Assembly (NCBI RefSeq): GCF_013294115.1
Contig: NZ_JABSNP010000002.1
Coordinates: 1-64,000, forward strand
Direction: 5' to 3'
From: Hymenobacter caeli
GTDB lineage: Bacteria; Bacteroidota; Bacteroidia; Cytophagales; Hymenobacteraceae
DNA length: 64,000 nt
The notes below the pieces were generated by a model. The model was given only the letters and a program-made list of their open reading frames with translations, was not told the origin of the DNA and searched no databases. This document shows, piece by piece, positions 24,883 to 34,903 of the stretch (position 1 is the first letter of the stretch; the number at the start of each line of letters is the position of its first letter). The position numbers and the translations under genes are program-made.

Positions 24883-26673
24883 ATGAGCAAACATACCTAT
24901 GAGATGGGCCTGATCGGCAACTGCGCCTTTCTGGGCCTCGTTGGCACCGACACCGCCGTGCGCTGGCTCTGCTGGCCGCGCTTCGACAGCAGCTTCGTGT
25001 TCGGCAGCCTGCTCGACGACGCCAAGGGCGGCGAGTACAGCGTGCGGCCCGCCGGCGGGGCCGCCTTCACCGCGCACCAGTACTACGAGGTGAACACCAA
25101 CGTGTTGTGCACCGAGATTACCACGGCGGAGGGCAGCTACCGCGTCACGGACTTCGCGCCCCGCTTCGCGCAGTACGAGCGCTACTACAAGCCCCTGATG
25201 CTGGTGCGCAAGGTGGAGCCGCTGGCCGGCTCGCCCCGCGTGCGGGTGGCCTGCCGCCCCGTGGGCGACTACGGCCGGCTGGCCCTCACGCGCCGCCGCA
25301 GCTCCAACCACGTGGCTTACCTGGGCCTGGAGGAGGAAATTCGCCTCACCACCAACCTGCCGCTCACCTACGTGCTGGAGGAGCAGGACTTCCTGCTCAA
25401 CGAAACCAAGTACCTGGTGCTCACCTACGGGGCCCCGCTGGAAGCGCCGCTGGAGAACACGGCCGAGCAGTTTTTGCGCGGCACGCTGGCCTACTGGCGC
25501 GGCTGGGTGAAGAGCACCAGCATCGGCAATTTCCGCCAGGAGCAGGTGATTCGCTCCGCCCTGGCCCTGAAAATCCACCAGTACGAAGACACGGGGGCCA
25601 TCATCGCGGCCACCACCACCAGCCTGCCCGAGGCCCCCGGCAGCACCCGCAACTGGGACTACCGCTACTGCTGGATGCGCGACACCTACTACATCCTCAC
25701 GGCCTTCAACAACATCGGCCACTACGAGGAAATGGACCGCTACTTCCAGTACATCGCCAACCTGCCGCGCCCCCGGCAGGCCCGCTACCAGCCGCTCTAC
25801 GGCATCACCGGCGAGGCCAAGCTGGTGGAGCAGGAGCTGGACCTGGCCGGCTACCTGGGCAACCAGCCGGTGCGCATCGGCAACGACGCCTACACCCACG
25901 TCCAGAACGACGTGTACGGGCAGGTGCTGGTGGCCCTGCTGCCGCTCTACGTGGACGCCCGCTTCCAGGACCCCACCCGCCGCAACGCCGAGCAGCTGGT
26001 GACCGACGCGCTGGACATGATTGCCCGCACGATGGACGAGCCCGACGCCGGCCTCTGGGAGTTCCGCCACATCGCGCAGCGGCACTGCTACACCTACCTG
26101 TTCCACTGGGCCGGCAGCCACGCCGCCGCCCGGGTGGCCCGCCGCCTGGGCCGCCCCGACCTGGCGGCCCAGGCCGAGCGGCTGCGCGACGTGGCCGCCG
26201 CCCACATCGAGGAGTGCTTCAGCCCCGAGCAGCAGGCCTACACCAACGCCATCGGCTCCGACAACCTCGACGCCAGCACCATCCAGCTCATCATGATGGG
26301 CTACCTCGACCCGGCTTCCGACCGGGCCCACCGCCACCTGGAGGCCCTGGAAAAGGAGCTGAAAACGCCCGAGGGCCTTTTCTACCGCTACCGCCACGCC
26401 GACGACTTCGGCACGCCCGAGACGACGTTCCTCATCTGCTCGTTCTGGTACGTGGACGCGCTGGCCTGCGTGGGCCGCGTGGACGAGGCCATTGTGGAGT
26501 TCGACAAGCTGGCCGGGTACACCAACCACCTGGGCCTGCTCAGCGAGGACGTAGACGCCAAAACCGGCTCGCAGTGGGGCAACTTTCCCCAAGCTTACAG
26601 CCACGTGGGCCTGGTAAACGCCGCCTACCGCATCGCCAATAAGCTGGACCTGCCGAAGTTTATCGAGGAATAA
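24883..26673 (+). CDS. GH15-family glucoamylase/trehalase-like protein
   Basis: 596 residues from ATG 24883 (MSKHTYEMGLIGNCAFLGLV); an in-frame TTG precedes it. The N-terminal beta-sandwich starts LIGNCAFLGLVG and WLCWPRFDSSFVFGSLLD. The (alpha/alpha)6 catalytic barrel begins near RNWDYRYCWMRDTYYIL. The second acidic region is in the C-terminal third (LLSEDVDAKTGSQWGNFPQAY). GH15 proteins of this type include bacterial glucoamylases and actinobacterial trehalases. Convergent pairing with the trehalose synthase fusion suggests that trehalose or a maltodextrin is the substrate. Confidence 0.9.
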   Translation: MSKHTYEMGLIGNCAFLGLVGTDTAVRWLCWPRFDSSFVFGSLLDDAKGGEYSVRPAGGAAFTAHQYYEVNTNVLCTEITTAEGSYRVTDFAPRFAQYERYYKPLMLVRKVEPLAGSPRVRVACRPVGDYGRLALTRRRSSNHVAYLGLEEEIRLTTNLPLTYVLEEQDFLLNETKYLVLTYGAPLEAPLENTAEQFLRGTLAYWRGWVKSTSIGNFRQEQVIRSALALKIHQYEDTGAIIAATTTSLPEAPGSTRNWDYRYCWMRDTYYILTAFNNIGHYEEMDRYFQYIANLPRPRQARYQPLYGITGEAKLVEQELDLAGYLGNQPVRIGNDAYTHVQNDVYGQVLVALLPLYVDARFQDPTRRNAEQLVTDALDMIARTMDEPDAGLWEFRHIAQRHCYTYLFHWAGSHAAARVARRLGRPDLAAQAERLRDVAAAHIEECFSPEQQAYTNAIGSDNLDASTIQLIMMGYLDPASDRAHRHLEALEKELKTPEGLFYRYRHADDFGTPETTFLICSFWYVDALACVGRVDEAIVEFDKLAGYTNHLGLLSEDVDAKTGSQWGNFPQAYSHVGLVNAAYRIANKLDLPKFIEE

Positions 26674-26715
26674 CAACCGCTTCTTCGGCGGTGAGCCCCG
26701 CCCCCAAGCCTATGC

Positions 26716-26748
26716 AAAAGGCCCGCTGGATTAACCAGCGGGCCTTTT
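26716..26748. terminator. bidirectional terminator
   Basis: aaaaggcccgctgg-attaa-ccagcgggcctttt, shared by the convergent GH15 and trehalose-phosphate synthase genes. Confidence 0.94.
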
Positions 26749-26770
26749 CAGTTAGAAATGGCACCAGTTG

Positions 26771-28945
<2,175 letters not shown>

Positions 28946-29306
28946 GCAGCTTTTTCGGATGGTAGAACCCGTTGGTGTACGTGGGGAACACCAAAAACAG
29001 CCCTTTTTACTCATTCTTTGCTCATCTTTTGGGGCCGGTCTCTCACCGGTGGGCCCTCAAAAGCTGCCGCGCGGCCCGTGCGGCCCCGTGTTCGTGAGAG
29101 AAGAATACCGGGAACCGGCCTGCTCCCAACCCCCAATTTGCGCCGCCGCGCCGCTTAATTCGGGGCCTCGCGCCCGGCTCGCCTCGCGCCCGGCTCGAGG
29201 TCCGCCGTATCCACGGGCTTCAGGCAATCATTCTGGCCTGTATTTTGTCTTAATAGCAGGCGGTTAGCATCTTGCTTTTAATCGACGCGTTCCGGCGCTT
29301 TGCGTT
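28946..29306. other. intergenic region between the trehalose gene and lipoprotein 2
   Basis: 361 bases with no gene recognised. It contains a tandem duplication of 16 bases, gcctcgcgcccggctc, at 29165-29180 and 29181-29196, and a small hairpin ggtgt...acacc near 28972-28991. Confidence 0.5.
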
Positions 29307-29591
29307 ATGAAAATTAAATCCATGTTGTTCGCTCTAGGGTTGTTCGTCGTGCTGCTCAGCGGCTGCACCGCCTCCATCGGGGCCGGTGGCTACTACGGCG
29401 GCGGGGGCTACGGCTACGGTGGTGGCTATTATGGCCCGCGGCCATACTACGGCTACGGTCCGCGCACCAACGTCATCGTTGAAACGCCCTACCGTCGCGG
29501 CGGCGGCTACTACGGTGGCCGGGGCGGACGCGGCTACGGCGGCGTGCACAGCTACGGCAGTGGCGGGCACGGCGGCCGGGGCCACCGGTAG
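29307..29591 (+). CDS. Gly/Tyr-rich lipoprotein, paralog 2
   Basis: 94 residues. Lipoprotein signal MKIKSMLFALGLFVVLLSGC with cysteine at 20. The mature chain is extremely Gly/Tyr-rich (GGYYGGGGYGYGGGYYG, PRPYYGYGPRTNVIVETPYR), then GG and GH repeats. It shares leader, core and 3' hairpin with the gene at 24412. The pair flanks the trehalose/GH15 block. Function unknown. Confidence 0.85.
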   Translation: MKIKSMLFALGLFVVLLSGCTASIGAGGYYGGGGYGYGGGYYGPRPYYGYGPRTNVIVETPYRRGGGYYGGRGGRGYGGVHSYGSGGHGGRGHR

Positions 29592-29622
29592 CGCGGGCCC
29601 CTGCGCCTGACGCAACAAAACC

Positions 29623-29661
29623 AAGCGGCCGCGGCGGGAGCAATTCCCGCCGCGGCCGCTT
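29623..29661 (+). terminator. 3' hairpin of lipoprotein gene 2
   Basis: 17-bp perfect stem aagcggccgcggcggga / tcccgccgcggccgctt with loop gcaat. Compared with the copy after paralog 1, the A-T pair has become G-C on both sides, a compensatory change. The T-run is lost here. Confidence 0.8.
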
Positions 29662-29867
29662 GCGTGGGGCCCCGGCGTGGCGAGTGGTTACTGGCTGCGT
29701 AAAGGCAGCGAATGAGTCCCGCTGAGCGGGGTTGAATGACGTGCTCACTGCGCTTTTGCCTGGCCTGCAACTTTCCAAAGATTCCGCGCTTGCTCCCGGC
29801 TTCGCAGCTAGTGGAGTAGGCGCATTCTCTTGTCAGAAATTATTGACAACGTTTCCCCAACTGCCAC

Positions 29868-29875
29868 TACCTTTG
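29868..29875 (+). promoter_or_regulatory. promoter of the antisense RNA
   Basis: TACCTTTG matches the -7 consensus TAnnTTTG exactly. TTGAC at 29843-29847 lies 22 bases upstream as a possible -33 element. It would start a plus-strand RNA near 29881. Confidence 0.6.
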
Positions 29876-29883
29876 TAGCGTAC

Positions 29884-29922
29884 AAAACAAAAAGAGGTGG
29901 CCAGCGCCCGGCCGACCACCTC
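29884..29922 (-). terminator. terminator of the small hydrophobic peptide gene
   Basis: Read on the minus strand, the stem gaggtgg...ccacctc (29922-29894), with further pairing in the GC-rich loop, is followed by tttttgtttt. It begins 8 bases after the stop codon of the 64-codon ORF. Confidence 0.75.
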
Positions 29923-29929
29923 TCCCCAA

Positions 29930-30124
29930 CTAGCCGAGTAGATGAGTGAGCAACAACAGGCCGATGGCCTTCGCTGCTCCTTTCAAAAGCTCTAGCAGAA
30001 CAGGTTTGCCCCATTCTTGCCACAGTTGTTTTGCACGTCCCTTTTTCATTTCCAGATGAAGTTGAGGGTTGCTAATCAGCCCCCACTTCCGAAGCCTCGA
30101 CTGTTCCACCAGTCGGGGCTTCAT
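29930..30124 (-). CDS. small hydrophobic peptide, possible type I toxin
   Basis: 64 codons from ATG 30124, or 39 codons from ATG 30049, which I find more peptide-like. The short form is MKKGRAKQLWQEWGKPVLLE followed by LLKGAAKAIGLLLLTHLLG: a basic, Trp-containing N-terminus and a C-terminal hydrophobic helix. It has its own -7 box (TACCTTTG, 30176-30169) and terminator. It is completely covered by a plus-strand RNA unit. The architecture resembles type I toxins (Ldr, TxpA and similar), but there is no sequence match that I can claim. Confidence 0.55.
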   Translation of the reverse strand: MKPRLVEQSRLRKWGLISNPQLHLEMKKGRAKQLWQEWGKPVLLELLKGAAKAIGLLLLTHLLG

Positions 30125-30128
30125 TTTT
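30091..30128 (+). terminator. terminator of the antisense RNA
   Basis: Stem gaagcctcgactg / cagtcggggcttc (30091-30103 / 30110-30122, one G-U pair) followed by atttttaa. The minus-strand ORF's upstream ATG (30124) lies at its edge. Confidence 0.75.
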
Positions 30129-30168
30129 AAGAAACGCCAGGTCGGGGGCCGTAACCTCCCGTGCGCAG

Positions 30169-30176
30169 CAAAGGTA
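30169..30176 (-). promoter_or_regulatory. promoter of the small hydrophobic peptide gene
   Basis: Minus-strand TACCTTTG (30176 to 30169), an exact -7 box. No clear TTG was seen upstream. Transcription would start near 30163. Confidence 0.55.
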
Positions 30177-30347
30177 AGTTAGCGGGTTTCGCGCCCAGCC
30201 CCTTAGCTGCGCACAGGCTGGCAGTAGCCCGTTGCCGGCGCATAATCCTTGCCCGCAAACGGGCCCCAAGCCCAGATGCCGGGGCCCCGGCTGCGTATGA
30301 GGAAGCCGTGCCGCCGCTACCCGGCGGCACTCTCTTGCCCCGATTTC

Positions 30348-32885
30348 ATGGCCGACGCTTCCCAAAAAACTACCAATGAGCCGCTTGCCGGCTACGTGAC
30401 CGTGCGCGGCGCCCGCGAGCACAACCTGCAAAACGTGGACGTGGACATTCCGCGCGACGCGCTGGTGGTGTTCACCGGCGTGTCGGGCTCGGGCAAATCG
30501 AGCCTGGCGTTCGGCACGCTCTACGCCGAGGCCCAGCGGCGCTACCTGGAGTCGGTGTCGCCCTACGCGCGGCGGCTGTTCCACCAAATGGCGGTGCCCG
30601 AGGTGGACCGCATCGACGGGTTGCCGCCGGCCGTGGCGTTGCAGCAGCAGCGCGGGGCCCCGAGCACCCGCTCGTCGGTGGGCTCGGTTACGACGCTCGC
30701 CAACCTGCTGCGGATGCTGTACTCGCGGGCCGGCGACTATCCCAAGGGCCAGGGCATTGTGTACGCCGAAGGCTTTTCGCCCAACACGCCCGAGGGCGCC
30801 TGCCCCACCTGCCACGGCCTGGGCCGCGTGTACGAAGTGACGGAGCAGACGATGGTGCCCGACCCCACGCTCACCATCCGCGAGCGGGCCCTGGCGGCCT
30901 GGCCCCAGGCCTGGGGCGGCCAAAACCAGCGCGACATTCTGGTGACGCTGGGCTACGACGTGGACACGCCCTGGCAGGACTTGCCCCAGAAGGACCGCGA
31001 CTGGATCCTGTTCACCGACGAGCAGCCCGTGGTGCCCGTGTACCCCGGCTACTCGCCCGAGCAAACCCAGCGGGCCCTGAAACGGCAGGAGCCGCCCAAC
31101 TACATGGGCACCTTCACGGGCGTAAAGCGGCACGTGCTGCACACCTTCGCCACCACCCAAAGCGCCCTGATGAAGAAGCGCGTGGCCCAGTACATGCGCA
31201 GCCAGGAGTGCCCCACCTGCCACGGCAAGCGCCTGCGCCGGGAGGCCCTGGCCGTCACCTTCGCCGGGCTCGACATCGCCGACTTTTCGCGCCTGCCCCT
31301 CCAGCGCCTGGCCGAGGTGCTGGGGCCCTACGCCGAGGATAAGGCGCTGAGCAAGCAGGCCGAAGCCGCCGCGCCGGAGAAGGCCATCGTCACCCAGCGC
31401 ATTGCCGCCGACCTGGGGGCCCGCCTGGCCGTGCTGCTCGATCTGGGCCTGGGCTACCTGTCGTTGGAGCGCGGCACGCCCACGCTCTCGCCCGGCGAGC
31501 TGCAGCGGCTGCGGCTGGCCACCCAGCTGTATTCCAACCTGTTCGGGGTGGTGTACGTGCTCGACGAGCCCTCCGCCGGCCTGCACCCCGCCGATACCGA
31601 GGCCCTGCTCGCGGCCCTGGCCGGCCTGAAACGCGCGGGCAACTCGCTGTTCGTGGTCGAGCACAACCTCGACGTGGTGCGCCAGGCCGACTGGCTCGTG
31701 GACGTGGGGCCCCAGGCCGGGGCTCTGGGCGGGCGCATCCTCTACAGCGGCCCGCCCGCCGGCCTGGCCGCCGTGGCCGAGTCGCAAACCCGCCGCTACC
31801 TCTTCGACGCCGCGAAGCCCGCGCTGCCCGTGCCGCGCCCGGCCGCCGGCTGGCTCCAGCTGCGCGGCGTGACGCGCCACAACCTTACTAACCTAGACGT
31901 TGATTTCCCGCTCGGCGTGTTCACGGCCGTCACGGGCGTGTCGGGCTCGGGCAAATCCAGCCTTGTGAGCCAGGTGCTGGTGGAGCTGGTGGCCGCCCAG
32001 CTCGGCCAGGCCCTGCCCGCCGAAGACGAGGAAGGCGACCCGCTGGAGCGCGCCGCGCCCGCGGCCACCGGCGGCCACCTGGCCAGCGGCCTGGCCGGCA
32101 TCCGCCGCCTGGTGCAGGTCGACCAGCGCCCCATTGGCCGCACGCCGCGCTCGAACCTGGCCACCTACACGGGCCTGTTCGACGCCGTGCGGCAGCTGTT
32201 TGCCAACACCCCCGAGGCTAAAAAGCGGCGCTACGACGCCGGCCGGTTCTCGTTCAACGTGGCCAAGGGGCGCTGCGAAAACTGCCAGGGCGAAGGCTTC
32301 GTGATGGTGGAGCTGCTGTTTCTGCCCAGCGTGTACGCGCCCTGCCCGGTGTGCCACGGGGCCCGCTACAACGAGAAGACCCTGGAAATCAAGTACCAGG
32401 ACAAAAGCATTGCCGACGTGCTGGGCCTGACCGTGGACGACGCCTGGGCCTTCTTCGCCGCCGACGCCACCGTGCGCCGGCCCCTCACCGTGCTGCGCGA
32501 CGTGGGCCTGGGCTACCTGCGCCTGGGCCAGCCCGCCACCGAGCTATCGGGCGGCGAGGCCCAGCGCGTGAAACTGGCCACCGAGTTTCAGCGCCCCGCC
32601 CGCGGCCACACCCTCTACGTGCTCGACGAGCCCACCACCGGCCTGCACCCCGCCGACGTAGAGCGGCTGCTGACGCAGCTAAACGCCTTGGTGGAAGCCG
32701 GTAACACGGTCGTGGTGGTGGAGCACGAAATGCGCGTCATCGCCGCCGCCGACTGGCTCATCGACATCGGCCCCGGGGCCGGCGACGAGGGCGGCCGCGT
32801 GGTCATCGCCGCGCCCCCGGCGGAGGTGGCGGGGGCCCCGGCGAGCCGCATTGCGCCGTACCTGGCGCGGTTTCTGGCGGGGTAG
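30348..32885 (+). CDS. UvrA-like excinuclease ATPase (UvrA2 type)
   Basis: 845 residues from ATG 30348 (MADASQKTTNEPLAGYVTVR). An upstream in-frame ATG would add 33 arginine/proline-rich residues. Two ABC modules: Walker A GVSGSGKSS at 44-52 and again at about 530. Signatures LSPGELQRLRLA and LSGGEAQRVKLA, each followed by VLDEPSAGLHP or VLDEPTTGLHP. Zinc-finger cysteines at CPTCHG (about 152), CPTCHGKR and CENCQGEG/CPVCHGARY (about 643-668). It is shorter than housekeeping UvrA (about 940), typical of the UvrA2 paralogs linked to damage or drug tolerance. Confidence 0.9.
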   Translation: MADASQKTTNEPLAGYVTVRGAREHNLQNVDVDIPRDALVVFTGVSGSGKSSLAFGTLYAEAQRRYLESVSPYARRLFHQMAVPEVDRIDGLPPAVALQQQRGAPSTRSSVGSVTTLANLLRMLYSRAGDYPKGQGIVYAEGFSPNTPEGACPTCHGLGRVYEVTEQTMVPDPTLTIRERALAAWPQAWGGQNQRDILVTLGYDVDTPWQDLPQKDRDWILFTDEQPVVPVYPGYSPEQTQRALKRQEPPNYMGTFTGVKRHVLHTFATTQSALMKKRVAQYMRSQECPTCHGKRLRREALAVTFAGLDIADFSRLPLQRLAEVLGPYAEDKALSKQAEAAAPEKAIVTQRIAADLGARLAVLLDLGLGYLSLERGTPTLSPGELQRLRLATQLYSNLFGVVYVLDEPSAGLHPADTEALLAALAGLKRAGNSLFVVEHNLDVVRQADWLVDVGPQAGALGGRILYSGPPAGLAAVAESQTRRYLFDAAKPALPVPRPAAGWLQLRGVTRHNLTNLDVDFPLGVFTAVTGVSGSGKSSLVSQVLVELVAAQLGQALPAEDEEGDPLERAAPAATGGHLASGLAGIRRLVQVDQRPIGRTPRSNLATYTGLFDAVRQLFANTPEAKKRRYDAGRFSFNVAKGRCENCQGEGFVMVELLFLPSVYAPCPVCHGARYNEKTLEIKYQDKSIADVLGLTVDDAWAFFAADATVRRPLTVLRDVGLGYLRLGQPATELSGGEAQRVKLATEFQRPARGHTLYVLDEPTTGLHPADVERLLTQLNALVEAGNTVVVVEHEMRVIAAADWLIDIGPGAGDEGGRVVIAAPPAEVAGAPASRIAPYLARFLAG

Positions 32886-32922
32886 GGGCCCGCCCGGAAC
32901 GGCCAGGGTCGGGGCGTGCCTA

Positions 32923-33432
32923 TCAGCGGCCCATGGCTTTGGTCGGCAGCTCGAAAAATTGCCTTTGCAGCTGCGATTTGACGGCGGCGGGCAGCTGGTG
33001 GCGCTCGAAAGCCTCCACGGCCCGGCGTTCTCTTCGGTGGTTGTACTGCGCGTGGTAAGCAAAGCTGCCTATGAGCAAGGGTACTACCACTACCACGACA
33101 AAAGCGGCCTGAAACAGGCCCTGAAACTCGTAGGGGCGGCTGGTGTTGTTCACAACACCTACGCTGAGGGCGGTGAAGCCCACGAGGCCGGCGGCCAGCA
33201 GGTGGCCGCGCTGCCGCCGCCGCATAAACAAGCGGTGCAGGGCCGCCGCGGTGTCGGTAGCCGCTTGCGCCTGGGCCTGCAAAACTTGGGCCTGCGCTTG
33301 CGCTTGCAAGGCCTGGACCTGCGCCTGCGAAATGGCCAGGGCCGAATCGAGGCGGGAAATGGGCGGGGCGGTTTGGGCAGATACCGCCCCAGTGGCCAAC
33401 AGAAAAAACGCGAAAACCAGATAGAAGCGCAT
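32923..33432 (-). CDS. small membrane protein, tandem family member A
   Basis: 169 residues from ATG 33432 (MRFYLVFAFFLLATGAVSAQ, a signal peptide). Then PPISRLDSALAISQAQ, an Ala/Gln coiled-coil-like stretch, and the family motif DTAAALHRLFMRRRQRG. Two membrane segments follow (HLLAAGLVGFTALSVGVV and FQAAFVVVVVVPLLIGSFAY). The conserved C-terminus is ERRAVEAFERHQLP ... LQRQFFELP. Members B (33713) and C (34229) share these blocks. A -7-like box, tactttg, lies on the minus strand at 33463-33457. The function is unknown. Confidence 0.75.
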   Translation of the reverse strand: MRFYLVFAFFLLATGAVSAQTAPPISRLDSALAISQAQVQALQAQAQAQVLQAQAQAATDTAAALHRLFMRRRQRGHLLAAGLVGFTALSVGVVNNTSRPYEFQGLFQAAFVVVVVVPLLIGSFAYHAQYNHRRERRAVEAFERHQLPAAVKSQLQRQFFELPTKAMGR

Positions 33433-33506
33433 TGAGAAGGAGGAATTGAGCTGCCGCAAAGTACAGCAGTATTGGGCTTGTTTCATGCCGCCAAAGCCAC
33501 CAGAAA

Positions 33507-33550
33507 CACTGTCACCCAGGTTTTTGGGTTCGAGCCCAACCGGCCTTCCA
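33507..33550 (+). other. tRNA-like 3' fragment (possible tRNA-Asp remnant)
   Basis: The order ctgtcac...cagg...gggttcgagccc resembles the anticodon loop (GTC), variable region and T-arm of tRNA-Asp. The D-arm and acceptor pairing are absent, so it is not a functional tRNA gene. It could be a decayed integration target, or chance. Confidence 0.2.
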
Positions 33551-33635
33551 CGCCAGCGCCAGGCGCACACCGGCCATGCGCTGGAGCTGGGGACGGGTAC
33601 GGCTCATGGAAGAACCCGGGCTTTCGTTCCTGCTT

Positions 33636-33710
33636 GAGGCCCCGGCCGGCGTGGCGCGGGCCCCAGCCCACCGCATTGCGCCGTACCTGCGGCGGTTTTT
33701 GACGGGGTAA
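33636..33710 (+). pseudogene. remnant of a duplicated uvrA 3' end
   Basis: The frame ending TAA at 33708-33710 reads EAPAGVARAPAHRIAPYLRR then FLTG. The 3' end of the intact UvrA-like gene reads PAEVAGAPASRIAPYLAR then FLAG. DNA similarity is high across about 75 bases (gcattgcgccgtacctg...). Upstream similarity fades within about 30 bases. It sits just before member B of the small-protein family, in the same relative position that the intact uvrA 3' end has to member A. Confidence 0.8.
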
Positions 33711-33712
33711 GG

Positions 33713-34138
33713 CTACTGGGAAAACACGTGTTTTAGCTTGCCCTTTAACCACTTGGATGACTTGTGGGCTTTAAAATCTTTTGTTTCCAGCCGCTCGTTT
33801 TTGAGGTTAAATGAGTCAAAAGCAAACAGTTCGATTGCCAGTACCGGAATGGCCAGGAGGCCAAGTCCCAGGGAATTGCTGTTTTTTTCGCTAGCCGGAG
33901 AAGTAGCTTGTGCCAGCGCAATGCCTACCGCAGCCGCCGCCACAATGCCCAGGCCCCCAGCCGTTTGTTGCCGCCGTCGCTTGGCAAACAGCTTGTGGAT
34001 GGCCGCCAGCGTGTCAGCTGCTGGCTGCGCCGGTATCACGGTGGCCAGCGAATCGGGGCGGGGAACGGGTAGCGGAACCTGGGCAGACGCTGCGTGGGCG
34101 GCCAGCGCGAACAGCGCGAAAAACGGGTGGAAGCGCAT
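33713..34138 (-). CDS. small membrane protein, tandem family member B
   Basis: 141 residues. Signal peptide MRFHPFFALFALAAHAASAQ, then VPRPDSLATVIPAQPAADTL and the family motif DTLAAIHKLFAKRRRQQ. Two hydrophobic segments follow (GGLGIVAAAAVGIALAQ; LGLGLLAIPVLAIELFAF). The C-terminus NERLETKDFKAHKSSKWLKG is the diverged form of the ERRAVxAFExH block. Codon use is less GC-biased near the C-terminus than in members A and C. Function unknown. Confidence 0.75.
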   Translation of the reverse strand: MRFHPFFALFALAAHAASAQVPLPVPRPDSLATVIPAQPAADTLAAIHKLFAKRRRQQTAGGLGIVAAAAVGIALAQATSPASEKNSNSLGLGLLAIPVLAIELFAFDSFNLKNERLETKDFKAHKSSKWLKGKLKHVFSQ

Positions 34139-34228
34139 AGTGATGCGGTGTGAAACAGCCTCACGTTGGTGGATTCGTCAGGATTAGTGCTGGCCCGGCT
34201 ATGCTCCAGTAGCGATGCCGAGCACGCT

Positions 34229-34705
34229 TCAGCGGAAAAACTTAGGCTTTAATTCCCGCCTGAGGCCCCGGGGCAGTCGGTGCGCCTCGAAGGCGGCCAC
34301 GGCCCGGCGCTCATTCTTTTCGCTGTACTGGACGTAATAAATCAGCTCGCCTCCGAGCGCCAGGGCCCCCACTACGCCGGTGAAAAAAGTGCCAATGGCC
34401 ATGCCGTCGAGGCCCGCGCCACCACCTATGCCGTAGCTGCCGCCACCGCCGCTACCGGACGGCCGGGCACCCGAACTGCCAATTACCAGGCCGCCCACCG
34501 CAACCAGGGCCGTGCCGCCGGCTACATAGTTGCGCCGCTGCCGCCGCGTGGCAAAGAGCCGGTGCAGGGCTGCCAGCGTATCGGGTGCGGCCGGCGCGGG
34601 GGCCCCGGTAGCCACAGAGTCAGGCCGGGAAACGGGCGGGCGGGCCTGGGCAAAAGCCACGCCGTTGGCAAGGAGTAGTACCGCGAGAAGCAAGGAGGGT
34701 CGCAT
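34229..34705 (-). CDS. small membrane protein, tandem family member C
   Basis: 158 residues from ATG 34705 (MRPSLLLAVLLLANGVAFAQ, a signal peptide). Then PPVSRPDSVATGAPAPAAPD and DTLAALHRLFATRRQRRN. First hydrophobic segment YVAGGTALVAVGGLVIGSS, a Gly/Ser-rich loop, and a second (MAIGTFFTGVVGALALGGEL). C-terminus NERRAVAAFEAHRLP and RRELKPKFF. The upstream ATG at 34747 would place residues before a good signal peptide and is rejected. Confidence 0.75.
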   Translation of the reverse strand: MRPSLLLAVLLLANGVAFAQARPPVSRPDSVATGAPAPAAPDTLAALHRLFATRRQRRNYVAGGTALVAVGGLVIGSSGARPSGSGGGGSYGIGGGAGLDGMAIGTFFTGVVGALALGGELIYYVQYSEKNERRAVAAFEAHRLPRGLRRELKPKFFR

Positions 34706-34903
34706 GGGCCGGGCGAAAGTATTGACGCCACGAAATACGCTGCCCAAAGCCTGACTACAATGCCAGTATAAAATAGCTAAAAGTCCCTAGATATTTACCT
34801 AAATACTTAACAGTCATCAGTAAAAAATCAAATAAGTTGATTTGCCGGTGTCCTCCAGAGCCAAATTTATAGTTGAGGAGGCCTGCCCTGGTGTGCCGCA
34901 AAC

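Larger units (their letters stand above)
29881..30128 (+). ncRNA. candidate antisense RNA to the small hydrophobic peptide gene
   Basis: A plus-strand unit of about 250 bases, bounded by the TACCTTTG box at 29868-29875 and an intrinsic terminator at 30091-30128. It has no protein-like ORF (only 17- and 31-codon frames with little coding character). It fully overlaps, in antisense, the minus-strand ORF at 29930-30124. By analogy with type I toxin-antitoxin pairs it could be the RNA antitoxin. This is an inference from promoter, terminator and overlap. Confidence 0.45.

Noticed and set aside
24694..26676. 660-residue minus-strand ORF opposite the GH15 gene
   Set aside because: It is the antisense shadow of a GC-rich gene: Val/Gly/His/Gln-rich, no domain, while the plus strand encodes a clear GH15 protein.
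30072..31880. 602-residue minus-strand ORF opposite the UvrA-like gene
   Set aside because: Shadow ORF. Its 3' end also crosses the small hydrophobic peptide region in another frame.
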